NCBI RefSeq assembly: GCF_030651915.1
Contig: NZ_JAUSBV010000005.1
Span: forward strand, 806,001 to 870,000
Length of the DNA: 64,000 nt
Direction of reading: 5' to 3'
Source: Parvibaculum sp.
Lineage (GTDB): Bacteria; Pseudomonadota; Alphaproteobacteria; Parvibaculales; Parvibaculaceae
Position numbers and translations under genes: made by a program. The notes below the pieces were generated by a model, which saw only the letters and a list, made by a program, of their open reading frames with translations, was not told the DNA's origin and ran no database searches. This document shows, one piece after another, positions 35,530-43,596 of this stretch (positions are counted from its first letter, which is position 1; each line of letters starts with the position of its first letter).

Positions 35530-36750
35530 ATGACAAAAGACTTTCGCATTCTGTCGCTTGATGGCGGCGGTACCTGGGCTGCGATCCAGGTGAAGGCCCT
35601 GATTGAAATGTACGGGCCGGACAGGCGTGGACACGACGTCCTCAAGCAATTCGATCTCGTTGCCGGCAATTCGGGCGGCAGCATTGTGCTTGCCGGCCTC
35701 GCCATCGACATGCGGCTCCGCGACATCGACGCGCTGTTTGCCGATGCCGGCCAGCGCGGGAAGATCTTTGCAAAGCGGGATTTCACGTTGCGCCCCGGCG
35801 GCAAAGGCGGACGCAACAGCGGCCCGATCGTCGACCAGAGCGGCTTTCCGCGTTACAGCACGACCGGCAAGCACAACGGGCTCGCCGAATTGATGGGCGC
35901 CGACGGCCAGAAGACGCTGGCCGAGATCGCCATGAATGTTCAGCAGCGGAACGGGCGGCGCACCGACTTCCTTGTCGTCAGCTTCGACTATGACCGTGAG
36001 CGGGCGCACTTCTTTCGTTCGATGCCCGATCCGGCTCACACAATCGGATCGCCGTCGATCGCTTCACTTTGCGACGCGGTTCACGCCTCTTCGACGGCGC
36101 CGATCCTCTATTTCGACAAGCCTGCCGAGGTTGACGGGCGGCGTCTCTGGGATGGCGCCATTACCGGTTACAACAATCCCGTTCTGGCGGCGGTCGCCGA
36201 TACGCTCGCGACCCACAGACCGGCCGACGACATTGCGGTGCTTTCGATCGGCACCGGCACTGTTCGCCTTGCCGAAAGCGACAGCGGCCTGGCCGGTGAG
36301 AAAACGTTGATGCAGAAGCGCGATCCGCAGTCGCTGCTCAACGATGTCAAGAAGATGGCGCGCAGCGTGCTGGCCGAACCGCCGTCCTCGGCGAGCTACA
36401 TCGCACATACACTGCTGGGCGGGCGCATGCCGGCATCGGGTGCGGTGATCGATGGACCGGTCGTTCGCCTCAATCCGATGGTTCAGCCGCAACTCAACAA
36501 GAACGGGACCGGATGGAAGCTGCCCGAGGGGCTGAGTGGTGCCGAATTCGCGGCGCTCGTTCGTCTCGATATGGATGCGGTCAAACAGCGCGAATACGAG
36601 CTCATCGCGGCGTTGGCCAAAGCCTGGATCGCCGACGGGGTCGTCAATCAGGCCCTGCGCTGCAACCCGCTGACGCTGGAGCCGTTGATCGGGAACGACA
36701 CTTTCAGCGGCGCCTGCGACGCCTGGAAGGCGCTGGCCCCCATGCGCTGA
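35530..36750 (+). CDS. Patatin-like phospholipase
   Basis: A 406-residue patatin-family lipid acyl hydrolase. The oxyanion loop LSLDGGGTWAAIQ is near residue 8, the nucleophile elbow AGNSGGSIVLAGL near residue 46 (GxSxG), and the catalytic aspartate sits in RLWDGAITGYN near residue 198, the DGA/G motif. It probably cleaves phospholipid or neutral lipid ester bonds. It is similar in size to nucleotide-activated patatins, but no cyclase or sensor gene is adjacent, so a housekeeping role is preferred. Confidence 0.85.
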   Translation: MTKDFRILSLDGGGTWAAIQVKALIEMYGPDRRGHDVLKQFDLVAGNSGGSIVLAGLAIDMRLRDIDALFADAGQRGKIFAKRDFTLRPGGKGGRNSGPIVDQSGFPRYSTTGKHNGLAELMGADGQKTLAEIAMNVQQRNGRRTDFLVVSFDYDRERAHFFRSMPDPAHTIGSPSIASLCDAVHASSTAPILYFDKPAEVDGRRLWDGAITGYNNPVLAAVADTLATHRPADDIAVLSIGTGTVRLAESDSGLAGEKTLMQKRDPQSLLNDVKKMARSVLAEPPSSASYIAHTLLGGRMPASGAVIDGPVVRLNPMVQPQLNKNGTGWKLPEGLSGAEFAALVRLDMDAVKQREYELIAALAKAWIADGVVNQALRCNPLTLEPLIGNDTFSGACDAWKALAPMR

Positions 36751-36835
36751 GCCCGCTTTGCGGCTGGACAATGCGTCCGCGAGAGGCTTTGCTGGAGTTA
36801 ACAGAACCACAAAAAACTCAAGGGAGGAGCCAGAA

Positions 36836-37690
36836 ATGGCGATCAACTACGACGTGCTGATGGGGCTGAAGACTTCGGGTCAGGAGTTCAGCTATGGCGA
36901 CCGCGAGACGATGCTTTATGCGCTTGGCGTCGGTTTCGGGCGCGACCCGATGGACGAGAAGGAACTTGCCTTCGTCTACGAGAAGAATCTCAAGACCGTG
37001 CCGACACTTGCGACCGTCATCGCCTGGGGCGCCGGCGCCATCGGCAACAGCGGCATCAATTATGCGATGGTCGTGCACGGCGAACAAAAGCTGAAGCTTT
37101 ACAAGCCCTTGCCGGTCGCAGCTCAGATTGTGACAGACAGCCGCGTCGTCGGTGCCTGGGACAAGGGCGAGGGCAAGGGCGCCATTATTGTCACCGAAAC
37201 CAACATCAACGAGAAGAAAAGCGGCGACAAGCTCTGTACACTGACATCGACCATCTTCGCGCGTGGCGATGGCGGCTTCGGCGGTCCGCGCGAGGGCGCG
37301 CCGCAACCGCACGCCCTGCCCGAGCGCGAACCGGACATGAGCATCGACGCAGAAACCCTTGCAGGACAGGCACTTCTCTATCGCCTGTCGGGCGACCGCA
37401 ACCCGCTGCATTCCGATCCCGAATTCGCCAAGGCGGTCGGATTCCCCAAGCCGATCCTGCATGGGTTGTGCACCTACGGCACCTGCTGCCGCGCGATCAT
37501 CTCGAAAGCGCTGGATTACGATCCGACCAAAATCACCGGTTTCGACGTGCGCTTCTCGGCCCCGGTCTTCCCCGGGGATACGATCACGGTCGATCTCTGG
37601 AAAGACAAGGGAATCATATCGTTCCGGGCGCGCGTTAAGGCGCGGGACGCCGTCGTCATCAACAACGGCAAGTGCAGCGTGAAAGACTGA
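36836..37690 (+). CDS. MaoC-family enoyl-CoA hydratase 2 (double hotdog)
   Basis: A 284-residue protein like the (R)-specific enoyl-CoA hydratase 2 of peroxisomal multifunctional enzymes. The N-terminal hotdog (about residues 1-140) is non-catalytic, and the C-terminal hotdog holds YRLSGDRNPLHSDPEFAKAVG near residues 180-200, with the catalytic Asp and His. It would hydrate long-chain enoyl-CoA to (3R)-hydroxyacyl-CoA. ATG 36836 is preceded by GGGAGGAG. Confidence 0.9.
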   Translation: MAINYDVLMGLKTSGQEFSYGDRETMLYALGVGFGRDPMDEKELAFVYEKNLKTVPTLATVIAWGAGAIGNSGINYAMVVHGEQKLKLYKPLPVAAQIVTDSRVVGAWDKGEGKGAIIVTETNINEKKSGDKLCTLTSTIFARGDGGFGGPREGAPQPHALPEREPDMSIDAETLAGQALLYRLSGDRNPLHSDPEFAKAVGFPKPILHGLCTYGTCCRAIISKALDYDPTKITGFDVRFSAPVFPGDTITVDLWKDKGIISFRARVKARDAVVINNGKCSVKD

Positions 37691-37700
37691 AGACCCCCCT

Positions 37701-37729
37701 CTGTCACGAAACTGTCAAAAAACTGTCAC
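37701..37729 (+). promoter_or_regulatory. Three-repeat Pho box
   Basis: CTGTCAC (37701-37707), CTGTCAA (37712-37718) and CTGTCAC (37723-37729) recur with an exact 11-base period, separated by 4-base A-rich spacers. This matches the PhoB-binding direct repeat CTGTCA(T/C)-N4-CTGTCA with one additional unit. The orientation fits control of the downstream plus-strand gene. No convincing -10 box was found at the expected distance. Confidence 0.65.
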
Positions 37730-37834
37730 AAATCCCGGCGGCGCCACTTGCAGGTGCCACCGGAGGGGCGCATAAAGCCGGTCGCCGGGCGGGGATAACT
37801 CCGTCCGGCGTTTTCGTGAGTGCAGCCAAAAAAG

Positions 37835-39151
37835 ATGTCCCCGCTTTTCGACGGCCCCGCCGACCGGGATACCCTCGCCGATGCCGCCCCGCCAGGGACC
37901 GCGGCAGCGGGGGATTATCCGTCAACGGATGATCCGCTGGCCGAGATGGAACGGCTCATCGCCAGCGGCGCGCGGGAAGCAGCGTTCGCCCATGCCGCGG
38001 CCGAAGCGGCGACATGGACCGCCGGCCGCCGCACGCCCGGCCTCGCGGCGGCGCTTGGCCGCTGCCTGATCGACATGGGAGAGCCGGCGCGGGCCGCCGC
38101 GCTGATCGAGCCGCTGGTGGCCGAGGGAAGCGCCGGCACGGGTGCGCTGACCACGATGGCGCGGGCGCTCGGACTTTGCGGCCGGCACCAGGAAGCCCTG
38201 TCGCTTCTCAATGAGGCGAGCTTTCTCGACGGGCGTTCGACGGAGGTCTTGCTGGCGCTCGGGCTGGCGCGCCTCACCGCCGACGACATTCCGCGCGCCA
38301 TCGGCGATTTCGAACGCGTGCTGCGGCTGGCGACCGGCGAGAGCGATACCGACATCAACGCCCGCGCCGAAGCGCATTTCCGCCTCGGCGAATGCTGGGC
38401 GTCGATGGACGAGGTGGCGCGGGCGGCACGGCATTTCGAGGCCGCGCAGGCGCACGACCCCGCCGACCTGCGCGGCGCGACGATCCGGCTTGCCGAGATA
38501 GCCGCGGCCGGTCCGCCGAAGCGCGCGAGTGCGGCCTATGTGCGGGCCCTGTTCGACGGCTATGCGCCGCGTTACGACACACATATGACGGGGGCGCTTG
38601 CCTACAGGGGGCCTGACATATTGCGCGACGTGGCGACGCGCGCCGGCCTTTCCGCCAGCGAACAATATGCGGGCATCGATCTGGGTTGCGGCACGGGCCT
38701 TTCGGGAGCGGCGTTCCGCGCCTTCTGCGCGACACTGACCGGTGTCGATCTCAGCCCGCGCATGGTGGCGGTGGCCGAAGCGAGCGGGCATTACGACCGC
38801 GTCATCGCCGGCGACCTGCTTGCCTTTCTGGCTGCCGAGACCGAAAGCAGCTGCACACTCGCCATTGCCTGCGACACGCTGATCTATCTCGGCGATCTCG
38901 CGGCGCTTTTTTCCGGGCTTGCCCGCGTGCTGGCGCGCGGGGGATGGTTCGTTTTCTCGACCGAGAAATCGGACGCGGCGGAAGGCGGCTACGCGATCGG
39001 GCCGACGCGGCGCTTCCGGCATACCGCGGCCTATCTGCAAGACATGGCCGCGGCACATGGTTTCGAGATCGGGGCAATTGAAACGGCGATTCTGAGAACC
39101 GAGAAACGCGTCGCTGTCGAAAGTTTCGTCGGGGTGGCAAGAAGACGCTGA
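37835..39151 (+). CDS. TPR-repeat SAM-dependent methyltransferase
   Basis: A 438-residue protein. Residues 20-230 are Ala-rich helices with TPR-like spacing (ARALGLCGRHQEALSLLNEA, LARLTADDIPRAIGDFERVL, FRLGECWASMDEVARAARHF). A class I methyltransferase domain follows, with motif I IDLGCGTGLSGAAF near residue 285 and LAIACDTLIYLGDL near 345. The preceding ALFDGYAPRYDTHM is common in TPR-methyltransferases related to ubiquinone-type enzymes. The substrate is unknown. ATG 37835 or GTG 37820 are alternative starts. The upstream Pho box suggests phosphate control. Confidence 0.8.
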   Translation: MSPLFDGPADRDTLADAAPPGTAAAGDYPSTDDPLAEMERLIASGAREAAFAHAAAEAATWTAGRRTPGLAAALGRCLIDMGEPARAAALIEPLVAEGSAGTGALTTMARALGLCGRHQEALSLLNEASFLDGRSTEVLLALGLARLTADDIPRAIGDFERVLRLATGESDTDINARAEAHFRLGECWASMDEVARAARHFEAAQAHDPADLRGATIRLAEIAAAGPPKRASAAYVRALFDGYAPRYDTHMTGALAYRGPDILRDVATRAGLSASEQYAGIDLGCGTGLSGAAFRAFCATLTGVDLSPRMVAVAEASGHYDRVIAGDLLAFLAAETESSCTLAIACDTLIYLGDLAALFSGLARVLARGGWFVFSTEKSDAAEGGYAIGPTRRFRHTAAYLQDMAAAHGFEIGAIETAILRTEKRVAVESFVGVARRR

Positions 39152-39232
39152 GCTTCTGCATCCGCGTCTTTCGCTGCGGGGACTTCCGACCTATTGTGGC
39201 GCGTGGAATGCCGGGACAAAACGGGGGAACGA

Positions 39233-39607
39233 ATGCGGCGATTGGCGGCTCTTGTTGTGCTCACCCTAATGGGCGGCGCCGATGCGGCGCGGGCCGAATG
39301 CGGCGGCGTGCTGGCGCTCTGCGCGGAAGACACGCCGATCGAGCGGCCGGGCGCGGCGGCGGAAGATGAATATCAGCGCCTCGACGGCGGCGGCTTCGGC
39401 GGGCGGCCGGAGGCGAGCAAACCGCGGCAATTCACCATCGGCGACACGACCGTGACGCTGGGCGAGACGCCCGACAATGCGCCGGCATGGCAGAACAGCG
39501 CCCCGCCGCCCGGCTCCGGCGATTCCAAGTTCCGGCCCGAGAGCAACGCCCGAAGCGGCAATCTCGATCCCCTCAACCAGGTCTGCGGCGCCGATGGCTG
39601 CCGCTAG
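39233..39607 (+). CDS. Small secreted protein of unknown function
   Basis: A 124-residue protein not recognised. A signal peptide (RRLAALVVLTLMGGADAARA) is followed by an acidic, Gly/Pro-rich mature part with four cysteines (ECGGVLALCAED and QVCGADGC). ATG 39233 is chosen because the upstream part of the longer frame is not signal-like. It overlaps the next gene by 14 bases in another frame, so the two secreted proteins are probably expressed together. Confidence 0.6.
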   Translation: MRRLAALVVLTLMGGADAARAECGGVLALCAEDTPIERPGAAAEDEYQRLDGGGFGGRPEASKPRQFTIGDTTVTLGETPDNAPAWQNSAPPPGSGDSKFRPESNARSGNLDPLNQVCGADGCR

Positions 39608-40391
39608 GAGAGGCGCGGCCCTGCTGGCGGCGGCGTTTTGCGCGGCCTTGACGATTGCCGCCTTGCCAGCGCAAGGCGTGCCGGTGTGGGAGCCGGGCGA
39701 TCCGCTGCCCGATCTCGGCCCTGATCTGGCGCCGGTGCGCGCCGCCCGTGAGGCGCCGACGGATGCCATCATGACGCCGATGCCAGCGCCGGTCCGGCCT
39801 GCCGCGACGACGGCACCAACCAAGGCCGCCGCAGCGCCCGAGGATGCGAGCGATTTTCTCTGCGCCAACGCCCCGGAAGGCACGACGGCCGCCGTCCCAT
39901 CGCCTTTCGATCGCTGGCTGGTCAGGGTCTGCGCGCCGCAGGGTCAGGCGCTGGTGCCGGTGGAGGGACAGGCGTGGGTGGCCTTTGGCTCGGCCGATCC
40001 GGTGTCGATCCTGGCGCTGGTGCCCGGCGCGACACCACCGGGCGGCGCGGAAGCCGATCCGCGCTACGATATTCGCTTCAACGAATTCGCCGGCGTCGAG
40101 GCGACCGGCGCGCGGCGGGCGCGCGCGACCGCGCTGCTGGTGGCGGCAACGCCAAACGGTGCCGGGCCGCCGCCGCATGACGCGGTGTGGCAGCTCGACG
40201 CGCAGAGCAATATCGCGCTGCCGGGCGAGACCGAGGGCGCGCGCTACAATCTCTTTTTCTATGTCGCCAACGGGCGGCCGACGCGCATGATCGCCTGTCT
40301 CGACGCATGCCGGCAGGCGCTGCATCTCGAGGTGCTGTCGGGCGTGGAAGCGGCGGAGGTGCTGGGCCGTAAGGCGGGCAACATAAATTGA
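39594..40391 (+). CDS. Secreted protein of unknown function
   Basis: A 265-residue protein. A signal peptide (GAALLAAAFCAALTIAALPAQG) is followed by a Pro/Ala linker and a domain with strands such as WVAFGSADPVSILALVPG and YNLFFYVANGRPTRMIACLDACRQALHLEVL. Two pairs of cysteines lie in FLCANA/RVCAPQ and ACLDACRQA. No family is recognised. The start lies 14 bases inside the preceding gene. It ends before a palindromic intergenic element. Confidence 0.65.
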   Translation: MAAARRGAALLAAAFCAALTIAALPAQGVPVWEPGDPLPDLGPDLAPVRAAREAPTDAIMTPMPAPVRPAATTAPTKAAAAPEDASDFLCANAPEGTTAAVPSPFDRWLVRVCAPQGQALVPVEGQAWVAFGSADPVSILALVPGATPPGGAEADPRYDIRFNEFAGVEATGARRARATALLVAATPNGAGPPPHDAVWQLDAQSNIALPGETEGARYNLFFYVANGRPTRMIACLDACRQALHLEVLSGVEAAEVLGRKAGNIN

Positions 40392-40430
40392 CATGATTTA
40401 TGCCGATAGTTAGAAGGACCCCCGCCCCGG

Positions 40431-40470
40431 AAAATTCGTGCACGAATTTTTCGACCCGCCCCCAGGGGCG
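40431..40470. repeat. Double palindromic intergenic element
   Basis: AAAATTCGTGCACGAATTTT (40431-40450) is a perfect 20-bp palindrome. It is followed by ACCCGCCCC and GGGGCGGGT around a 2-base centre (40454-40473). The pair lies between a secreted-protein gene and a GST-like gene. It could be a terminator, a protein site or a copy of an interspersed repeat. A run of C residues also precedes it. Confidence 0.6.
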
Positions 40471-40512
40471 GGTGGGCCATGATCGGCAGGCCGCATACAG
40501 GGAAACGTCCGC

Positions 40513-41616
40513 ATGACGCAAGGCTATGAACTTTACGGCGCAGAGGTCAGCTATTTCACCGGCAAGGTGCGCGCCTATCTGCGCTACAAGCGCATTCCCT
40601 TTTCGGAAGTGCTGGCAACGCGCGAGGTCTACCGGGACATCATCATGCCGCGGGTCGGCTGGCCGGTGATCCCGGTGGTGGTGACGCCGGAGGACGATAT
40701 CTGGCAGGACTCATCCGAGATCATCGATCATTTCGAGGCGCGCTTTCCGGAAGGCCCGGTCTATCCGCAAGGTCCGCGGCAAAGGCTCGCCGCCCTTCTG
40801 ATCGAGGCCTGGGCCGACGAGTGGCTGAAAATCCCGGCCATGCATTATCGCTGGACCAAGAATCGCGACTGGGTGATCGGTGAATTCGGCAAGCTGTCGC
40901 GGCCCGATCTCGACGCGGCGGGCCAGCGCGAAATCGGCGAACAGACGGCCAGACCCTTTGCCGGCGCGTTGCCGGCGCTTGGCGCAACGCCGGAGACCGG
41001 CCCGGCGATCGAAAAATCCTATGAGGGCCTGCTCGGCGAGCTCGACGCACATTTCGCCGCCCATGACTATCTTTTCGGCAGCAAGCCCTCGATCGGCGAT
41101 TTCGGACTCTATGGACCCCTCTATGCGCATCAGTATCGCGACCCGGCTTCGGGCGAGTTGATGAAGCGGATTGCGCCCCATGTCGCGCGCTGGGTGGAGC
41201 GGATGTCGAAACCGCCGACGCCCAAGGGCGGCGCCTTTCTCGCCCATGACGAGGTGCCCGCGACGCTGAAGCCGGTGTTCGAACGGATCATGCGCGAATG
41301 GCTGCCGGTGCTGATTGCCACCGCCGCAGCCTTCAACGCGCATGTGGCGGCACGCGACCCGGCCGATGCCGGGAAACCGCTGCCCCGTGCACTCGGCATG
41401 CACGCATTCACGCTGGAAGGCGCGACAGGCCAGCGCGCCATTTTCACCTTCGATCTCTGGATGCTGCAACGGGCGCTCGATTTCCTGCGCTCCCTCGAGG
41501 GCGAGACGCGCGAAAAGGCGGCCCTTGTGCTAAAAGAAGCGGGCGGGGAGCGGCTTGCCGAATTCCCGGCGTTCCCGCGCCTTGCCCGGCGCCATTTTCA
41601 GTTGGTCCTTGAATGA
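40513..41616 (+). CDS. GST-superfamily protein with extended C-terminus
   Basis: A 367-residue protein, larger than a standard GST. The N-terminus is thioredoxin-like: YELYGAEVSYFTGKVRAYLRYKRIPF and a glutathione-site-like IWQDSSEIIDHFEARFP. A GST C-terminal helical domain follows (SKPSIGDFGLYGPLYAHQYRD). The last 120 residues are extra helices. The canonical catalytic Ser/Cys of the first loop is not clear. The EncFtn-like gene follows 110 bases downstream on the same strand. Confidence 0.75.
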   Translation: MTQGYELYGAEVSYFTGKVRAYLRYKRIPFSEVLATREVYRDIIMPRVGWPVIPVVVTPEDDIWQDSSEIIDHFEARFPEGPVYPQGPRQRLAALLIEAWADEWLKIPAMHYRWTKNRDWVIGEFGKLSRPDLDAAGQREIGEQTARPFAGALPALGATPETGPAIEKSYEGLLGELDAHFAAHDYLFGSKPSIGDFGLYGPLYAHQYRDPASGELMKRIAPHVARWVERMSKPPTPKGGAFLAHDEVPATLKPVFERIMREWLPVLIATAAAFNAHVAARDPADAGKPLPRALGMHAFTLEGATGQRAIFTFDLWMLQRALDFLRSLEGETREKAALVLKEAGGERLAEFPAFPRLARRHFQLVLE

Positions 41617-41726
41617 GCGAAGGCGGTTTTTTCTCGCGGTTCTTCCGGCGGCGCCCGACCACCGCCATCATCCCGGAAGCAGCACAGGAAGCACCGCCCG
41701 AATTTTCGAAGCGCAAAGGAGCCCCC

Positions 41727-42008
41727 ATGTCGAGCGAAGGCCTGCACGAAGAAAACCTGTCCGCGGAAGCGCTCAACCTGCACCGCGCCATCGTCTCGCT
41801 GATGGAAGAGCTCGAGGCCGTCGACTGGTACAACCAGCGCGCCGAAGCCTGCAGCGATGCCGACCTCAAGAAGATCCTCGAACATAATCGCGACGAGGAA
41901 ATCGAGCATGCGGTGATGGTGCTCGAATGGCTGCGGCGCAACAACAAGGTGTTCGACAAGGAATTGCGCGAACGGCTGTTCAAGGACGGGACGATCGGGA
42001 AGGACTAG
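41727..42008 (+). CDS. Encapsulated-ferritin-like (EncFtn) protein
   Basis: A 93-residue two-helix protein strongly resembling Rhodospirillum rubrum EncFtn. The core HRAIVSLMEELEAVDWYNQR holds the first ferroxidase glutamates, and HNRDEEIEHAVMVLEWLRRN supplies the ExxH ligands. In the family these form an annular decamer whose ferroxidase sites lie at the dimer interface and which feeds iron into an encapsulin shell. ATG 41727 is chosen because AAAGGAG lies just upstream and the N-terminus matches EncFtn length; an in-frame start at 41613 overlaps the GST stop. There is no encapsulin-targeting C-tail (ends FKDGTIGKD) and no encapsulin gene nearby. Confidence 0.85.
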   Translation: MSSEGLHEENLSAEALNLHRAIVSLMEELEAVDWYNQRAEACSDADLKKILEHNRDEEIEHAVMVLEWLRRNNKVFDKELRERLFKDGTIGKD

Positions 42009-42469
42009 GAAGCATTCGCTTTCTCTGCTTCGTAATCCTCCCGGGACAGGAAGGGCCAGACGTCCATGTCTCCGACGGCCTCGTGTTCTCGCAGTAGCCC
42101 TTCGTCATGACGCCGGCGGCGGCGATACAGAAACCATTCGAGGCCGAGCGTAATCACCACCATCAAAGGATTTGGACGCCCGAGCTTGGAGAACTCCTTC
42201 TTCGGATATCCGTATTCGAGGCCGGACCGCAGGAAGGTCTCGGCGCGCCGGAAGAGCTTACGTCCCTCTTCATCGAGCGCGTATTTCCCGACAAGGCGAT
42301 GATTGTGGAGGTCGCTGTAGTGAGCCCATGCCATCCAGAATATTGCCTCGATCGCCCAATCTTCCCTTGAGCGCGGAAACGCGTCATGGAAATCATCGTT
42401 GGTGATTTCGGCGGCGGCCAACTGGCGCAGCAGCGTTGCGGCCTTGTCGCGCATTTCCCTGTCGATCAC
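42005..42469 (-). CDS. Conserved hypothetical protein
   Basis: A 154-residue protein with no recognised domain. The N-terminus is helical (DREMRDKAATLLRQLAAAEITNDDFHDAFP), and EDWAIEAIFWMAWAHYSDLHNHRL and LMVVITLGLEWFLYRRRRRHDEGLL follow. The last of these is a single amphipathic or membrane-proximal helix. Four bases overlap the SDR upstream (ATGA), so the two are coupled. It converges on the EncFtn-like gene with a 4-base overlap of stops. Confidence 0.65.
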   Translation of the reverse strand: MIDREMRDKAATLLRQLAAAEITNDDFHDAFPRSREDWAIEAIFWMAWAHYSDLHNHRLVGKYALDEEGRKLFRRAETFLRSGLEYGYPKKEFSKLGRPNPLMVVITLGLEWFLYRRRRRHDEGLLREHEAVGDMDVWPFLSREDYEAEKANAS

Positions 42470-43254
42470 CGGACCTGACCGCCGTCGACCACCAGCACTT
42501 CGCCGGTGATGAAGCTTGCACGGGGGCTGGCGAGGAAGGCGGCGGCGTCGGCGATTTCCTCGACGGTACCGAAACGGCGCAGCGCCACTTCGCGCTTGAT
42601 CCAGCGTTCCCAGGCCTCGGGGCGGTCCTTCGTATTCTTGTCCCAGACGCCGCCTTCAAAAAGAATGTTGCCGGGCGCAATCGCGTTGACGCGGATGCCC
42701 TCCTTGCCGACGAAGCGGGCGAGCTGGCGCGTCTGGTGGTTGATCGCGGCCTTGGAGGCCGCATAGGTGAGCGCGGTGCCCATGGCATCGACGCCGGCGA
42801 TGGATGAAATGAAAATCAGGTTGGCGCCTTCGCGCTCGGCCGGGGCCCGTGTCAGGATGCGGCGCAGCGCCTCGCGACCGAGCCAGACCGATCCGAAGAG
42901 GTTCTGCTTCATGTCGGCTTCCCAGTCTTCGTCCGAGACATCGAAACCCAAAGGCGCGCGCGACAGGCCGACATTGGCAATCGCGCAGTGAAGAGGCCCG
43001 AGCTTTGCTTCCGCCGCATCGAGGGCGACCGCGATGTCGGCCGACGCGGTCATGTCGCCGGCAACGGTGAAAAGGTTTTCCGCCTTCGCGCCTTCGGCGA
43101 TCAGCATATCGCGCGCCACATCCAGCGCCTCGACGCCGCGCGCCGCCATCGCAACCTTCGCGCCTTCGGCGGCAAAGGCACGGGCCATGCCGAGACCGAT
43201 GCCGCGGCTCGCGCCGGCGATGAAAACATGCCTGCCCTGAAGTTCGAGATTCAT
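42466..43254 (-). CDS. Short-chain dehydrogenase/reductase
   Basis: A 262-residue classical SDR: AGASRGIGLGMARAF near residue 12, AIANVGLSRA, serine in LIFISSIAGVDA, and catalytic YAASKAAINHQTRQLA. The C-terminal FITGEVLVVDGGQVR is typical of FabG-like oxidoreductases. The substrate is not clear. ATG 43254 (MNLELQGRH) is preferred over 43308, which would overlap the PII-like gene. Coupled with the hypothetical protein downstream. Confidence 0.9.
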   Translation of the reverse strand: MNLELQGRHVFIAGASRGIGLGMARAFAAEGAKVAMAARGVEALDVARDMLIAEGAKAENLFTVAGDMTASADIAVALDAAEAKLGPLHCAIANVGLSRAPLGFDVSDEDWEADMKQNLFGSVWLGREALRRILTRAPAEREGANLIFISSIAGVDAMGTALTYAASKAAINHQTRQLARFVGKEGIRVNAIAPGNILFEGGVWDKNTKDRPEAWERWIKREVALRRFGTVEEIADAAAFLASPRASFITGEVLVVDGGQVR

Positions 43255-43276
43255 CGGTGTCCTCCCCTTGCCCTGT

Positions 43277-43588
43277 TCAGAAACGATCCGACCGCAACAC
43301 CGTGACATCCGACACGGTGACGATGCCGATATGGCGCTTCACCAAAGTGAAGACCGGCTCAAGCACCGCGTCGAGATTTTCCTCCGCCGTGATGACCGTG
43401 ACCGAGACCATGGCGCCGGCCGAAGAGGGCAGGCCTTCGCGGCTCCAGACGCCGTGATGGCCCTTGCCGCCCAGCACCGGCAGCACCGTGTAACCGGTGA
43501 CGTCGAGGCGGTCGAGCAGATCGGTCAGGCGCTTCAGCACCGGCGCCTCCAGCACGATGTCGATGCGTTTCCTGGCATGCAACTCCAT
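43277..43588 (-). CDS. PII-like (SbtB-type) signalling protein
   Basis: A 103-residue protein with a ferredoxin-like PII fold: KRIDIVLEAPVLKRLTDLLDRLDVTGYTVLPVLGGKGHHG, a short loop SREGLPSSAGAMVSVTVI in the T-loop region, and LVKRHIGIVTVSDVTVL. It lies eight bases downstream of sbtA, the position of SbtB in cyanobacteria, where the protein binds adenine nucleotides and gates the transporter. The C-terminal cysteine loop of cyanobacterial SbtB is absent. ATG 43588 is chosen; 43600 overlaps the sbtA stop. Confidence 0.82.
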   Translation of the reverse strand: MELHARKRIDIVLEAPVLKRLTDLLDRLDVTGYTVLPVLGGKGHHGVWSREGLPSSAGAMVSVTVITAEENLDAVLEPVFTLVKRHIGIVTVSDVTVLRSDRF

Positions 43589-43596
43589 GACGGACC

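Noticed and set aside
35530-36750. Patatin as a CBASS-type anti-phage effector
   Set aside because: The size and motifs allow it, but no nucleotide cyclase, sensor or accessory gene is adjacent; neighbours are lipid-metabolism genes.
41613-41726. Extended EncFtn start at 41613
   Set aside because: It is in frame and shares an ATGA with the GST stop, but a clear AAAGGAG site at 41727 and the EncFtn length favour the later start.
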